From assembly GCA_949035555.1 (NCBI GenBank), contig CAROLD010000003.1, forward strand, positions 59,058 to 123,057: a stretch of 64,000 nt of DNA, read 5' to 3'. The notes beneath the pieces were generated by a model. It did not search any database, was not told the origin of the DNA, and was given only the letters and a program-made list of their open reading frames with translations. This DNA is from an uncultured bacterium. Its GTDB lineage: Bacteria; Cyanobacteriota; Vampirovibrionia; Gastranaerophilales; Gastranaerophilaceae. The translations under genes and the position numbers were made by a program. Position 1 is the stretch's first letter. Each line of letters begins with the position of its first letter. Positions 50,746 to 58,371 of this stretch are shown here, piece by piece.

Positions 50746-51276
50746 ATGAAAAAAGTAACAATTTATCTTGTCATTCTTACTCTTTTGATATTGTCATTGT
50801 GGGAATTTGTTTATATTGAAAAATATAAAAATAAAATTATTGAATTGAAAGCTCAAGTCTCAATATTAAATACTACAGTTTCGGATTTAAAAAAGAGCGC
50901 TAATCTTGACAATACAAGTTCTTCTAATTTGAAACATGTTCTTGATATAAAACTTGAAGAATGTATGAAAAAAGATAACTATACAACTGCCGCAATGATA
51001 GGTTGTACAGATGTATTAATAGATGATTGGGAAAAAGAGATTGATAATAATATTAATCTTTTAAAACAATTACTAAATTCTCATCAGCAACAAATATTAT
51101 TGAATTCTCAGGACAAATGGAATGATTATAAAAAGGTTCAGTGGAAATTAAATAAAGAAACTCTTTGTGCAAAAACAGGAACTATGTATCAAACAATATG
51201 CATAGGCAATGATATGGATATTGTTAAACAAAGGGCATTAGAATTAGGCAGTTTATATTACTTTTTTAACAGATAA
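50746..51276 (+). CDS. LprI-like (DUF1311) membrane-anchored protein
   Basis: 176 residues. An N-terminal signal-anchor helix (VTIYLVILTLLILSLWEFVY, residues 4-23) is followed by a coiled-coil segment (IIELKAQVSILNTTVSDLKK). The LprI-type domain near 65-150 contains ECMKKDNYTTAAMIGCTDVL, IDDWEKEIDNNINLLKQLL and SQDKWNDYKKVQWKLNKETL. LprI family members are described as inhibitors of lysozyme. In this module it could protect the host from particle lysozymes. It has its own promoter (50711-50739). Confidence 0.7.
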   Translation: MKKVTIYLVILTLLILSLWEFVYIEKYKNKIIELKAQVSILNTTVSDLKKSANLDNTSSSNLKHVLDIKLEECMKKDNYTTAAMIGCTDVLIDDWEKEIDNNINLLKQLLNSHQQQILLNSQDKWNDYKKVQWKLNKETLCAKTGTMYQTICIGNDMDIVKQRALELGSLYYFFNR

Positions 51277-51331
51277 ATTATTTTGCCTTGTTAATTATTA
51301 GTTAGAACATAGTAAAACAAGGAGAAAATTT

Positions 51332-52099
51332 ATGTACGATAAAAATTTTGAAAAAGTTATGGATTATGTATTCCGCTCAGAAGGCGGATTTAATGATGAT
51401 AAAAATGATAGAGGCGGTAGAACTAATTATGGCGTTACGCAAAGGACTTATAATGCCTGGCGTCAGAAGAAGGGCTTTCCGTCTAAAGATGTTTTATACA
51501 TAACAAAAGATGAAGCTAAACAATTATATTATGAAGAATTTTGGAAACCTTCGGGTGCTTCTGAAAGAGAAGATTTACGCGAGAGTTATTTGTTATTTGA
51601 TACTGCGGTTATAAGTGGTCCGTATGAGGCAAAAAGACTATTTCGTAAATCAAATGAAAATATATATAATTTTTTGAAAGAGCGAAAAAATTTCCATAAA
51701 CGAGATATTGAACGTCATCCAGAGCAAAAAAAATGGGAAGAAGGTTGGATGAATAGACTAAGAGATTTAGAATCTAATATGAATGAGATTGTAAATAATG
51801 GTTACTATAATCCTCCTTATAAAAACAACAAGACCCCATACGATATTAATTGGGGGGATATTAATTTGAAAAAACCTTCAGAGATAAAAATAAATAATAA
51901 AGTTTTAAGTGATATTCAATTACAAAATATAAAGAATAAGTACCAATATATTGAACATAAAGAAAGACAAGTAACCGGTAAAGCTGTCCCGATAGAGGAA
52001 CCCCCACATATATTCAGCCAAGAAGAGATAGGGAAAATGACGCAGGAAGAATTTGCTCGAAATGAAGCAACAATAATGGAACAGTTAAAGGTCAGATAA
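51332..52099 (+). CDS. GH108-family muramidase (endolysin) with C-terminal tag motif
   Basis: 255 residues. The catalytic domain (residues ~1-165) shows FRSEGGFNDDKNDRGGRTNY with the E-G-G catalytic glutamate, GVTQRTYNAWRQKKGF, and DEAKQLYYEEFWKPSGA, diagnostic of GH108 N-acetylmuramidases. A linker leads to HIFSQEEIGKMTQEEFARNE then ATIMEQLKVR, nearly the same motif as the scaffold-like protein's end. There is no signal peptide. AAGGAGAAAATTT precedes the ATG. It could act in lysis or travel in the particle; the shared tag favours the latter. Confidence 0.85.
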   Translation: MYDKNFEKVMDYVFRSEGGFNDDKNDRGGRTNYGVTQRTYNAWRQKKGFPSKDVLYITKDEAKQLYYEEFWKPSGASEREDLRESYLLFDTAVISGPYEAKRLFRKSNENIYNFLKERKNFHKRDIERHPEQKKWEEGWMNRLRDLESNMNEIVNNGYYNPPYKNNKTPYDINWGDINLKKPSEIKINNKVLSDIQLQNIKNKYQYIEHKERQVTGKAVPIEEPPHIFSQEEIGKMTQEEFARNEATIMEQLKVR

Positions 52100-52356
52100 T
52101 AGAAGAACACAAACAGAAGAGTTATGGAGATTTAGTAAGTGCGGATTCTAATGTAGTTCTATATACTCGCGAAGATATAGCAAATATGTCAACCGAGGAA
52201 TTTACAAAGCACGAAAAAGCTATCAGAACTCAGATGAATAAAATAGGAATTCCGTCCAAACGAGAATTGCCTCAAAACACCAAAACATATTCGTCTGACC
52301 CTAAAAACGGTAAGTGGGTAACAATCAATGGCAATCACATTTTTATTGATAAATAG
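52081..52356 (+). other. -1-frame coding extension with a third tag motif
   Basis: Read in the -1 frame from about 52081, the DNA encodes TVKGQIIEEHKQKSYGDLV, VVLYTREDIANMSTEEFTKH, EKAIRTQMNKIG and a SSDPKNGKWVTINGNHIFI ending with TAG at 52354-52356. The frame has no start before the ATG at 52186 (inside the motif). The overlap G-TTA-AAG at 52084-52090 could allow -1 slippage from the muramidase frame. Alternatives are a tag duplicated by mutation, or a 56-residue protein from 52186. The motif's conservation argues it is or was translated. Confidence 0.45.
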
Positions 52357-52366
52357 TTTACAGTAT

Positions 52367-52393
52367 GGCGCGCAGGATGAAATCCTGCGCGCC
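52367..52393 (+). terminator. GC-rich hairpin after the tag-extension frame
   Basis: GGCGCGCAGGAT/ATCCTGCGCGCC is a perfect 12-bp stem with a 3-nt loop. No T-run follows, so it may be a processing or stability element rather than a terminator. Confidence 0.55.
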
Positions 52394-52410
52394 TAAGATA
52401 AGGAGATTTT

Positions 52411-52641
52411 ATGGATACATTAGTTTATTATTCCCCGATAATTGTTGTTTTATTTGTGTTTTTCATACAACAGAGGGTGTTTGTTACCCCTGAACAATTA
52501 GAGCGAAAACACAGAGAAATTTTGACTGATATTGAAAATCGGTTTGTCACAATTAACAGTTATGAAGATTTAAAGTCACAATTTTCAGAGATTAAGGATA
52601 AAATTGATAAAATTTACGATTGCTTGATTATTTCTAAGTAG
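52411..52641 (+). CDS. Small single-pass membrane protein (possible spanin or holin accessory)
   Basis: 76 residues. One N-terminal transmembrane helix (YYSPIIVVLFVFFIQQRVFV, residues 6-25) is followed by a coiled-coil-like charged tail (LERKHREILTDIENRFVTIN; LKSQFSEIKDKIDKIYDC). AAGGAG lies 8 nt upstream. The fold plan resembles i-spanins and other lysis accessories, and it is the last gene of the phage module. Identity is not certain from such a simple layout. Confidence 0.55.
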   Translation: MDTLVYYSPIIVVLFVFFIQQRVFVTPEQLERKHREILTDIENRFVTINSYEDLKSQFSEIKDKIDKIYDCLIISK

Positions 52642-52688
52642 TTACTCCATTTACATATTGTAATAAAAAAGTAGAACCCGAAAAAATA

Positions 52689-52697
52689 TGCTATACT
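52689..52697 (+). promoter_or_regulatory. Extended -10 (TGC-TATACT) promoter of the response-regulator operon
   Basis: TGC at 52689-52691 then TATACT at 52692-52697, 37 nt before the ATG at 52735. It marks the return to host genes after the phage module. Confidence 0.6.
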
Positions 52698-52734
52698 GTA
52701 ATTAAATTAGCATTTTTGAATGATTAGGGGAACC

Positions 52735-53106
52735 ATGAAAAAGATTTTAATTGTAGATGATGAGCAAGATATTGTTGAAAGTTTAAAATTTGTACTCGAG
52801 AATTGCGATTATACCTGTTATTGCGCATATAACGGCGAAGACGGGTTAAAGTTAGCACGTGAAATTATTCCTGATTTAATCATTCTTGACGTTATGATGC
52901 CGAGGATTAATGGTTTTAAGATTAGCAGACTGTTGAAGTTTGATAATAAATATAAAAATATTCCGATTTTGATGGTAACTGCGCGTTCACAGGAAGAGGA
53001 TAAGTTAATCGGCGAAGAAACCGGTGCAGACGAATATATTACAAAACCTTTTGACCTCGATGATGTTGTAAAAACCGTACAGAAGTATCTGGATAAAGAA
53101 AACTAA
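52735..53106 (+). CDS. Single-domain response regulator (CheY-like)
   Basis: 123 residues. ILIVDDEQDIVESL gives the acidic pair, IIPDLIILDVMMPRINGFKI the phospho-acceptor Asp, PILMVTARSQEEDK the Thr, and ADEYITKPFDLDDV the Lys. No output domain. AGGGGAACC precedes this ATG, so the five-residue longer frame is rejected. It overlaps nothing and ends 1 bp before a GspE/PilB-like ATPase, pointing to control of pili or secretion by phosphorylation. Confidence 0.92.
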   Translation: MKKILIVDDEQDIVESLKFVLENCDYTCYCAYNGEDGLKLAREIIPDLIILDVMMPRINGFKISRLLKFDNKYKNIPILMVTARSQEEDKLIGEETGADEYITKPFDLDDVVKTVQKYLDKEN

Positions 53107-53107
53107 G

Positions 53108-54490
53108 ATGAATATTATTACTAACAAAACACTTGAGACTTTAAAATATGATTTGGTGAGAGAAGGACTTGTTCAATACGAGGTTGTTGAGCAGGCGGAA
53201 GAGATTGCGAATGCGCAAAATATTAATATAGGGCAGGCTCTTATCAATTCAGGTTTTTTGTCAGAAGAACGCTTGATTAAGTTTTTGGAATCAAAACTTC
53301 ATACTCCGTATGTGAATTTGGATGATTATCAGCTGGATGTAAATTGTTTGAAGTTTATTAATTATTCGGATGCAAGAAGATATAAAATTATTCCGCTATT
53401 CAAAATTGAAAACACTCTGACTGTAGCGATGGCAGATCCGAGAGACCTTTTTGCGATTGACAAAATTATGGAAACTGCCGAATGCGAAATTGATCCTGTA
53501 TTGTCATCAGAAGAAAGTATTTTGAAAAAAATAGACGAATACTACAAGATTGATGTAACTGTCGGTAATATTTCGACAGATGCCAATTCAGGATATGATT
53601 GGCAGGATGAGCTGCATACAGAGGATTTGAGTGATAATCATATCCAAAAAATAATCCGTGCAATTTTGAAACAAGCAATTTTAGAAGGCATTCATGAAGT
53701 TACATTCCAAGGAGAAGACGACGGACTTGGAATTAATTTTAAGACACACAGTGAGCTTGCGAATAAAGGTTCTATTCCAACGGTTCTCGTGTCGTCTTTT
53801 GTTGCAAAATTAAAAACACTTGCGGAGCTGGATCCATCGGTATCCGAGGTTCCTCAGCTTGGTAAATTATGTTTCAAGGTAGATAACATAATTGTCATTG
53901 CAAGTGTTTCTACTTTCCCTACAATTATGGGTGAGAGAATTTTCTTGAAAATCTATAAACCGCCAAAAAGTATTGATCAAATTGTTTCATCAAAAAATGA
54001 ACTTGCTGAGATTAGGCACGCTCTTGAGAAACCTGGTATAATTCTTGTCTGCGGTTCATCTTTGAGTGGAAAAACCCATATAATTTATTCACTATTGCTT
54101 GAGGCGGCAAAAACTAAATCAAAAAATATTATGACTCTGGAAAGTATCTCAAAATACGAACTTGAAGGAGTTAATCAATGTGAATTTAACGAAAATGTCG
54201 GTTTCAATATGGATAAAGCCGCAAGATTTATTGAATTTCAATCACCTGATATTATTTATTTGGAAGGAATAAAATCAAAAGAGTCTTTTGATTATTTTGC
54301 GAGTCTTGTTTATAACGATAAGACCGTAATAATGGAATTTCTTGCTAACAATATGGAAGATTTGCGCAACAAAATGGCATTTTCAGATTTTGATACATTG
54401 AAATCAATCATTTCGAGCATGGTATTTATTCATTCCAAAAATAGTGTTGAAGTCTTTAACCGTGAAACTTTGCAGAAATATTTGGGTTAA
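53108..54490 (+). CDS. Divergent GspE/PilB-like ATPase with MshEN domain
   Basis: 460 residues. The N-terminal MshEN/T2SSE_N domain (residues ~1-150) reads NIGQALINSGFLSEERLIKF and YKIIPLFKIENTLTVAMADP. The ATPase domain follows with Walker A VCGSSLSGKTHIIYSLL near 315 and a Walker B-like FQSPDIIYLEGIKSKESFDY near 380. The usual Arg and His-box residues of motor ATPases are poorly kept (the normal 'LRQDPD' is 'IEFQSPD'). It may be a regulatory or c-di-GMP-binding paralogue rather than a motor. It is coupled to the CheY-like gene. Confidence 0.75.
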   Translation: MNIITNKTLETLKYDLVREGLVQYEVVEQAEEIANAQNINIGQALINSGFLSEERLIKFLESKLHTPYVNLDDYQLDVNCLKFINYSDARRYKIIPLFKIENTLTVAMADPRDLFAIDKIMETAECEIDPVLSSEESILKKIDEYYKIDVTVGNISTDANSGYDWQDELHTEDLSDNHIQKIIRAILKQAILEGIHEVTFQGEDDGLGINFKTHSELANKGSIPTVLVSSFVAKLKTLAELDPSVSEVPQLGKLCFKVDNIIVIASVSTFPTIMGERIFLKIYKPPKSIDQIVSSKNELAEIRHALEKPGIILVCGSSLSGKTHIIYSLLLEAAKTKSKNIMTLESISKYELEGVNQCEFNENVGFNMDKAARFIEFQSPDIIYLEGIKSKESFDYFASLVYNDKTVIMEFLANNMEDLRNKMAFSDFDTLKSIISSMVFIHSKNSVEVFNRETLQKYLG

Positions 54491-54882
54491 ACATGATAAA
54501 ATAAAAAGGGCGCTGAAATATATCAGCAACCCGTAACGATTGATTATGATGGATGATTCGATTTTATTTTCCCCTAAAAAATTTTATTCCCAAATTTTTA
54601 AAATGTGTTTTGCGCCAATTTGTGACGACTTTGTTATTATGTTTTCCCCGAAATTCTTTTTCTTCAAATATCCCTTACATATATATAAACAATTCTTCTT
54701 ATAAAAAATTGCTATATATGTTATATAACTCTTAATATTTTGTTACAAATACAAACTATGATACAAGAATTAATACACATGTACAACTTGCTTTTTCTAA
54801 TTTCTAATCATATTATATATATGAGTTAAGTTTTCTTAACCGGATATTTTATTTTTAGTTTGATTAGGGTAGAATAAATACT
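54491..54882. other. AT-rich intergenic region
   Basis: About 390 bp. A hairpin with an internal loop at 54507-54533 (GGGCGCTGA/TCAGCAACCC) may terminate the upstream operon. The rest is very AT-rich with ATATAT runs. A 60-codon frame at 54553-54735 lacks a ribosome binding site and looks spurious. TAGAAT at 54870-54875 is 7 nt before the next ATG. Confidence 0.5.
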
Positions 54883-55704
54883 ATGGTTACAGAAGAAAAA
54901 TTATATTCGGACATTCCGCCGACAAAATTGAGAAATAAAGAGGAGAAATTTAAACCTGCAAAAACTAATCGTTTTTGGTTAACAATTGCAAGTTTGTTTT
55001 TCTTTAATATGCTTCAGAACCGATTTTATGCATTCAGATATACCGGTGTAGAAAATTACAAGCAGCGTGATGAAAATTGTCCGACAATTCTTTTTGCTCC
55101 TCATTGTAACTGGTGGGATGGAATTGTTCTTTATAATATAACTCATAGAATTTGTCATAAAGAAATTCGTTTGATGGTTGAAGAATTGAACAGATTTCCG
55201 CTGTTAAGACGCGGCGGTGCTTATTCTGTAAACAAAAAATCTGCTCAGTCTGCAATGAAAGCTTTGCAGTATTCCGTTGATTTGCTTGGCGACTTAAGAA
55301 ACATTTTGTGTATTTTCCCACAAGGAATTATCAGACCGCCTCATTTCAGACCGTTCAAATTCCAAACAGGATTGTGCTATATTGCCCAGAATGCTGTTAA
55401 AAAATATGGAAAAGTTAACCTAATACCGGTATCAATTGACTACTGCTTCCTCCGCGACAACAGACCTGAAGTTATTGTTGATTTCGGTGAACGCATAGAA
55501 TTAACGGACGTAAATATTGACCGCCGTGATTATACTAAATTCTTAGAAGCTAAATTGACAGAAACTTGCGATAATCAATTCCGAAATATTTCTCAGGGTA
55601 ATATTGATAATTACAAAATTTTATTTAAACAACATCTAAAATGGTACAGACGTATTGAACAGCGTTTGAAACGTATTGATTTACCTGATGTTTCTGAAAT
55701 GTAA
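54883..55704 (+). CDS. PlsC-type 1-acyl-glycerol-phosphate acyltransferase
   Basis: 273 residues. The HX4D catalytic motif is PHCNWWDGIVL near residue 73. RFPLLRRGGAYSVNK near 104, and FPQGIIRPPHFRPFK near 145, corresponds to the EGTRS block. It transfers an acyl group to lysophosphatidic acid or a related acceptor in the membrane. An N-terminal basic/amphipathic segment rather than a signal peptide precedes. No ribosome binding site; TAGAAT is 7 nt from the ATG. The substrate is uncertain (could be a carotenoid or lipid acyltransferase). Confidence 0.8.
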   Translation: MVTEEKLYSDIPPTKLRNKEEKFKPAKTNRFWLTIASLFFFNMLQNRFYAFRYTGVENYKQRDENCPTILFAPHCNWWDGIVLYNITHRICHKEIRLMVEELNRFPLLRRGGAYSVNKKSAQSAMKALQYSVDLLGDLRNILCIFPQGIIRPPHFRPFKFQTGLCYIAQNAVKKYGKVNLIPVSIDYCFLRDNRPEVIVDFGERIELTDVNIDRRDYTKFLEAKLTETCDNQFRNISQGNIDNYKILFKQHLKWYRRIEQRLKRIDLPDVSEM

Positions 55705-55731
55705 AATATTTACCGAGTATTGAATTTATGC

Positions 55732-55737
55732 TATTAT
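55732..55737 (+). promoter_or_regulatory. Extended -10 (TGC-TATTAT), leaderless promoter of the NUDIX gene
   Basis: TATTAT preceded by TGC, 6 nt before the ATG at 55744, with TTTACC 17 nt upstream as a -35-like hexamer. The acyltransferase stop is only ~28 nt upstream. Confidence 0.6.
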
Positions 55738-55743
55738 TCTTGT

Positions 55744-56277
55744 ATGAATTTTGAAGAAAAAACATTAAATTCAAAAGTTGTTTATGAGGGAAAAGTTATC
55801 ACTGTAATAAGTGATGATGTTGAAGTTGCTGATGGTCATAAATCTTTTAGAGAAGTAATATTACATTCAGGTGGAGTAGTCATTGTTGCTCGAAAAGATG
55901 CAGAGACTATTTTACTTGTGAAGCAGTATCGTTATCCGTTAAAACAAACCGTACTGGAACTTCCTGCCGGTAAACTTGAACTTGGCGAAAATCCTGACGA
56001 AGCCTGCAAACGCGAACTGGAAGAAGAAACAGGCTACCGTGCTAAAAACTGGAAATCGCTTGGCTATATAAATACAACACCCGGCATTTGTACCGAAAAA
56101 TTGTATTTGTATCTTGCGTCTGATTTGGATTATGTCGGGGAACATCCTGATGAGGGCGAGATTATAAAATGTTTTGAATACAAATTATCTGATGTCATAG
56201 CTATGATAAATAATGGTGAAATCAATGATGCAAAAACAATTTGCGCGTTACACCGTGCATTTTTTAAAGCAAAATAA
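55744..56277 (+). CDS. NUDIX hydrolase (ADP-ribose pyrophosphatase type)
   Basis: 177 residues from MNFEEKTLNSKVVYEG. The Nudix box GKLELGENPDEACKRELEEE followed by TG matches GX5EX7REUXEEXG, and the ADPR-type residues around LELPAGK and TTPGICTEKLYLYLA are present. It would hydrolyse ADP-ribose or similar to AMP plus ribose-5-phosphate. The start is the ATG 6 nt after TATTAT rather than the earlier in-frame Met. Confidence 0.9.
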   Translation: MNFEEKTLNSKVVYEGKVITVISDDVEVADGHKSFREVILHSGGVVIVARKDAETILLVKQYRYPLKQTVLELPAGKLELGENPDEACKRELEEETGYRAKNWKSLGYINTTPGICTEKLYLYLASDLDYVGEHPDEGEIIKCFEYKLSDVIAMINNGEINDAKTICALHRAFFKAK

Positions 56278-56289
56278 GGGTCTTATATT

Positions 56290-57090
56290 ATGATAAAAAT
56301 GATTGCAACTGATATTGACGGAACAATACTAAAATGGGGACTTGATTTTACTCCTGCAATGAAGAATTGCGTAAAAAAACTAAAAGATGCAGGGGTCAAA
56401 ATGGTTCTTGTGACAGGCAGAATGCACTGTGCAACCCTTCCCGTAGCAAGAGAACTCGGGCTTGATACTCCTATTGTTTCATATCAGGGAGGGCTTATAA
56501 AAGATTCCGAAAACAAAACCCTTTATCAAAAAAATCTTGATGCACGTTACGCTAAAGAAATTATTCAATGGGCAAGAGAAAACAATATTCACATTAACTT
56601 ATACTTGGATGATAAATTGTATGTTGAACAGGATAATGAGATTGTAAAAAGTTATACTGACGGGAAATTTATTGATTATACAGTCTGCTCGTTTGATGAT
56701 TTGGAAATTAAAGATGTTAATAAAATTCTTGCAATAGATTTAACTGACCCTGAAAAGGTAACGGGCTGGGTTAACGAACTCAAAGCAAAATATCCCGAAT
56801 TATACATTGTAAAATCAACTCCGTATTTTTGTGAAATCGGATGCTGCGACGCAAAAAAATCTTTTGGAGTTCAATATTTATGCGACATGTGGGGAATAAA
56901 GCGGGAAGAAGTTTTGACAATAGGCGACCAGAATAACGATATTGACCTTGTTCAATGCGGGGGAATAGGGGTTGCAATGGGAAACGGCACACCCGAATTA
57001 AAAGAATGTGCCGATTTTATAACTGATACCGTCGAAAATGACGGATTTGTAAAAGCTATAGAAAAATTTGTTATTCCTGTTCAGGAATAG
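56290..57090 (+). CDS. HAD-superfamily Cof-type phosphatase
   Basis: 266 residues. IATDIDGTILKWG gives the DxD nucleophile, MVLVTGRMHCATL the T/R motif, and LTIGDQNNDIDLVQCGGIGV the GDxxND motif, with GVAMGNGTPELKECADFI after it. The cap domain lies between. Cof-type enzymes dephosphorylate sugar phosphates and FMN-like substrates; the substrate here is unknown. It follows the NUDIX gene by 12 bp and overlaps the convergent next gene by 20 bp. Confidence 0.9.
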   Translation: MIKMIATDIDGTILKWGLDFTPAMKNCVKKLKDAGVKMVLVTGRMHCATLPVARELGLDTPIVSYQGGLIKDSENKTLYQKNLDARYAKEIIQWARENNIHINLYLDDKLYVEQDNEIVKSYTDGKFIDYTVCSFDDLEIKDVNKILAIDLTDPEKVTGWVNELKAKYPELYIVKSTPYFCEIGCCDAKKSFGVQYLCDMWGIKREEVLTIGDQNNDIDLVQCGGIGVAMGNGTPELKECADFITDTVENDGFVKAIEKFVIPVQE

Positions 57091-57766
57091 TAAATTTCAC
57101 ACCGCAGCGTGAACAGTAAATTTGTAAACCATCTTCTTCAGGATCAACGTCTGTTAATCCAAGAACTCTTGTTTGTCCGTTTTCATCTTTTGTAACTTTG
57201 TATTTAAGCTTACATTCCGGACAAATTGCATAAGTGACATCGCCGACTTTTGTTATATCAGCTTTTGGAGAAGCTTTTACTGTTTTTCTTGCAATTGGCG
57301 CATCAATTGTGCCTTCTCCGCCACAATAGTGGTCAACAAATTCTGCTAAAATATTTCCTAAACCACCCATTGGAACATAGTTTCTGATAGGTTCGATGAC
57401 AACCGCGTTTCCGTATGCGATAACTTCTGCTGTTCCACCTGTACCGTACATTACAGGTGTAATTTCAAATCTGAAATTGATAATTGCGTTTGCTCCGATT
57501 CTTTTTGCAGATGTAACCATTCTATCCCAAGCTCTTTGACGTACTTCATCAGAAAGTTCGGTATAAGAACTTAATTCACCCCCTGTAATATTTTTACAGC
57601 CCATCATGGTATCTTGAACAACATCTTTTGCTCTCATTGAGATACCCCAGACTACACCTTTGTAATCCATTACCTGATAACCTTCGAATGTTTCTTTTTC
57701 TGTTACCAGAATTCTGCTTCCGACTTCGGGTCTTGTTCCGGAAAGCAAGTCTTCGCGATTAATCAT
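57071..57766 (-). CDS. YbjQ-like (DUF74) protein with C-terminal zinc ribbon
   Basis: 231 residues. The N-terminal ~110 residues are a YbjQ-type heavy-metal-binding/oligomer domain: VMDYKGVVWGISMRAKDVVQ, GGELSSYTELSDEVRQRAWD, RIGANAIINFRFEITPVMYG. The C-terminal part has CPECKLKYKV and YCSRCGVKF, a zinc ribbon. AAAGGAAAACGA precedes the ATG. YbjQ rings are pentameric with unknown function; the added ribbon suggests a metal or redox role. It overlaps the next gene by 4 bp. Confidence 0.8.
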   Translation of the reverse strand: MINREDLLSGTRPEVGSRILVTEKETFEGYQVMDYKGVVWGISMRAKDVVQDTMMGCKNITGGELSSYTELSDEVRQRAWDRMVTSAKRIGANAIINFRFEITPVMYGTGGTAEVIAYGNAVVIEPIRNYVPMGGLGNILAEFVDHYCGGEGTIDAPIARKTVKASPKADITKVGDVTYAICPECKLKYKVTKDENGQTRVLGLTDVDPEEDGLQIYCSRCGVKFTIPEQE

Positions 57767-58371
57767 AAATTCGTTTTCCTTTCTTTATTTAAACGTTCCA
57801 TCATTATATTTGAATATTCTTCTTCAAGTCTTAGTAATGCTTCTTTTTGCTGAATATAGCCTTCGCAGGTTTTACCTTCCGTAAGTTTCGGGCAGTCCTT
57901 GCAAATTCTGTCTCCTGTACGTTTAGCATTATAAAGATTTCTTAGTAAAACAAATAGTCCAATACTTAGGAGTCCAAACTCCCAGTGAATTTTGAAGCAG
58001 ACAACAAAAAATGCAGCCAGAAAAATGCCGTCATAAAATCTTATAAAATCCTTTGTAAGTCTTCTGAAATTCTTGTAAACAGGCGGATAAGACATTGCAA
58101 AAGTTAGTATAAACCCTGTTAGTCCAAGATAAAAATACTTATTAAACTGTACTGTTTTAATCGACAAAATACAAAAAACAAGTGAAATTAAAAACCCTGA
58201 ATACAAAAGCAGACAGCTTCTGCAAACATATAAGCCGAAAATTTTCAAAGTATTATCTTTGTATTTTTCGCAAAGAGGTTTGTGAAGAAACAGGAATTTC
58301 CAAAAATGTTTTAAAAACAAATATTTATATAAAATATTTTTACTTAGTCTTGTCAGTAACTTCTGTATCAT
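57763..58371 (-). CDS. DUF2085-like membrane protein
   Basis: About 202 residues from MIQKLLTRLSKN. FLHKPLCEKYKDNTLKIFGL and YVCRSCLLLYSGFLISLVF show the Cys-containing DUF2085 pattern. At least three further hydrophobic helices follow (YLGLTGFILTFAMSYPP; DGIFLAAFFVVCFKIHWEFG), then a Cys-pair ICKDCPKL near the C-terminus. The longer frame from 58491 would overlap the zinc-ribbon gene heavily. Function of the family is unknown. Confidence 0.7.
   Translation of the reverse strand: MIQKLLTRLSKNILYKYLFLKHFWKFLFLHKPLCEKYKDNTLKIFGLYVCRSCLLLYSGFLISLVFCILSIKTVQFNKYFYLGLTGFILTFAMSYPPVYKNFRRLTKDFIRFYDGIFLAAFFVVCFKIHWEFGLLSIGLFVLLRNLYNAKRTGDRICKDCPKLTEGKTCEGYIQQKEALLRLEEEYSNIMMERLNKERKTNL

Noticed and set aside
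54553..54735. 60-codon plus-strand frame in the AT-rich gap
   Set aside because: No ribosome binding site; composition is that of AT-rich non-coding DNA translated by chance.
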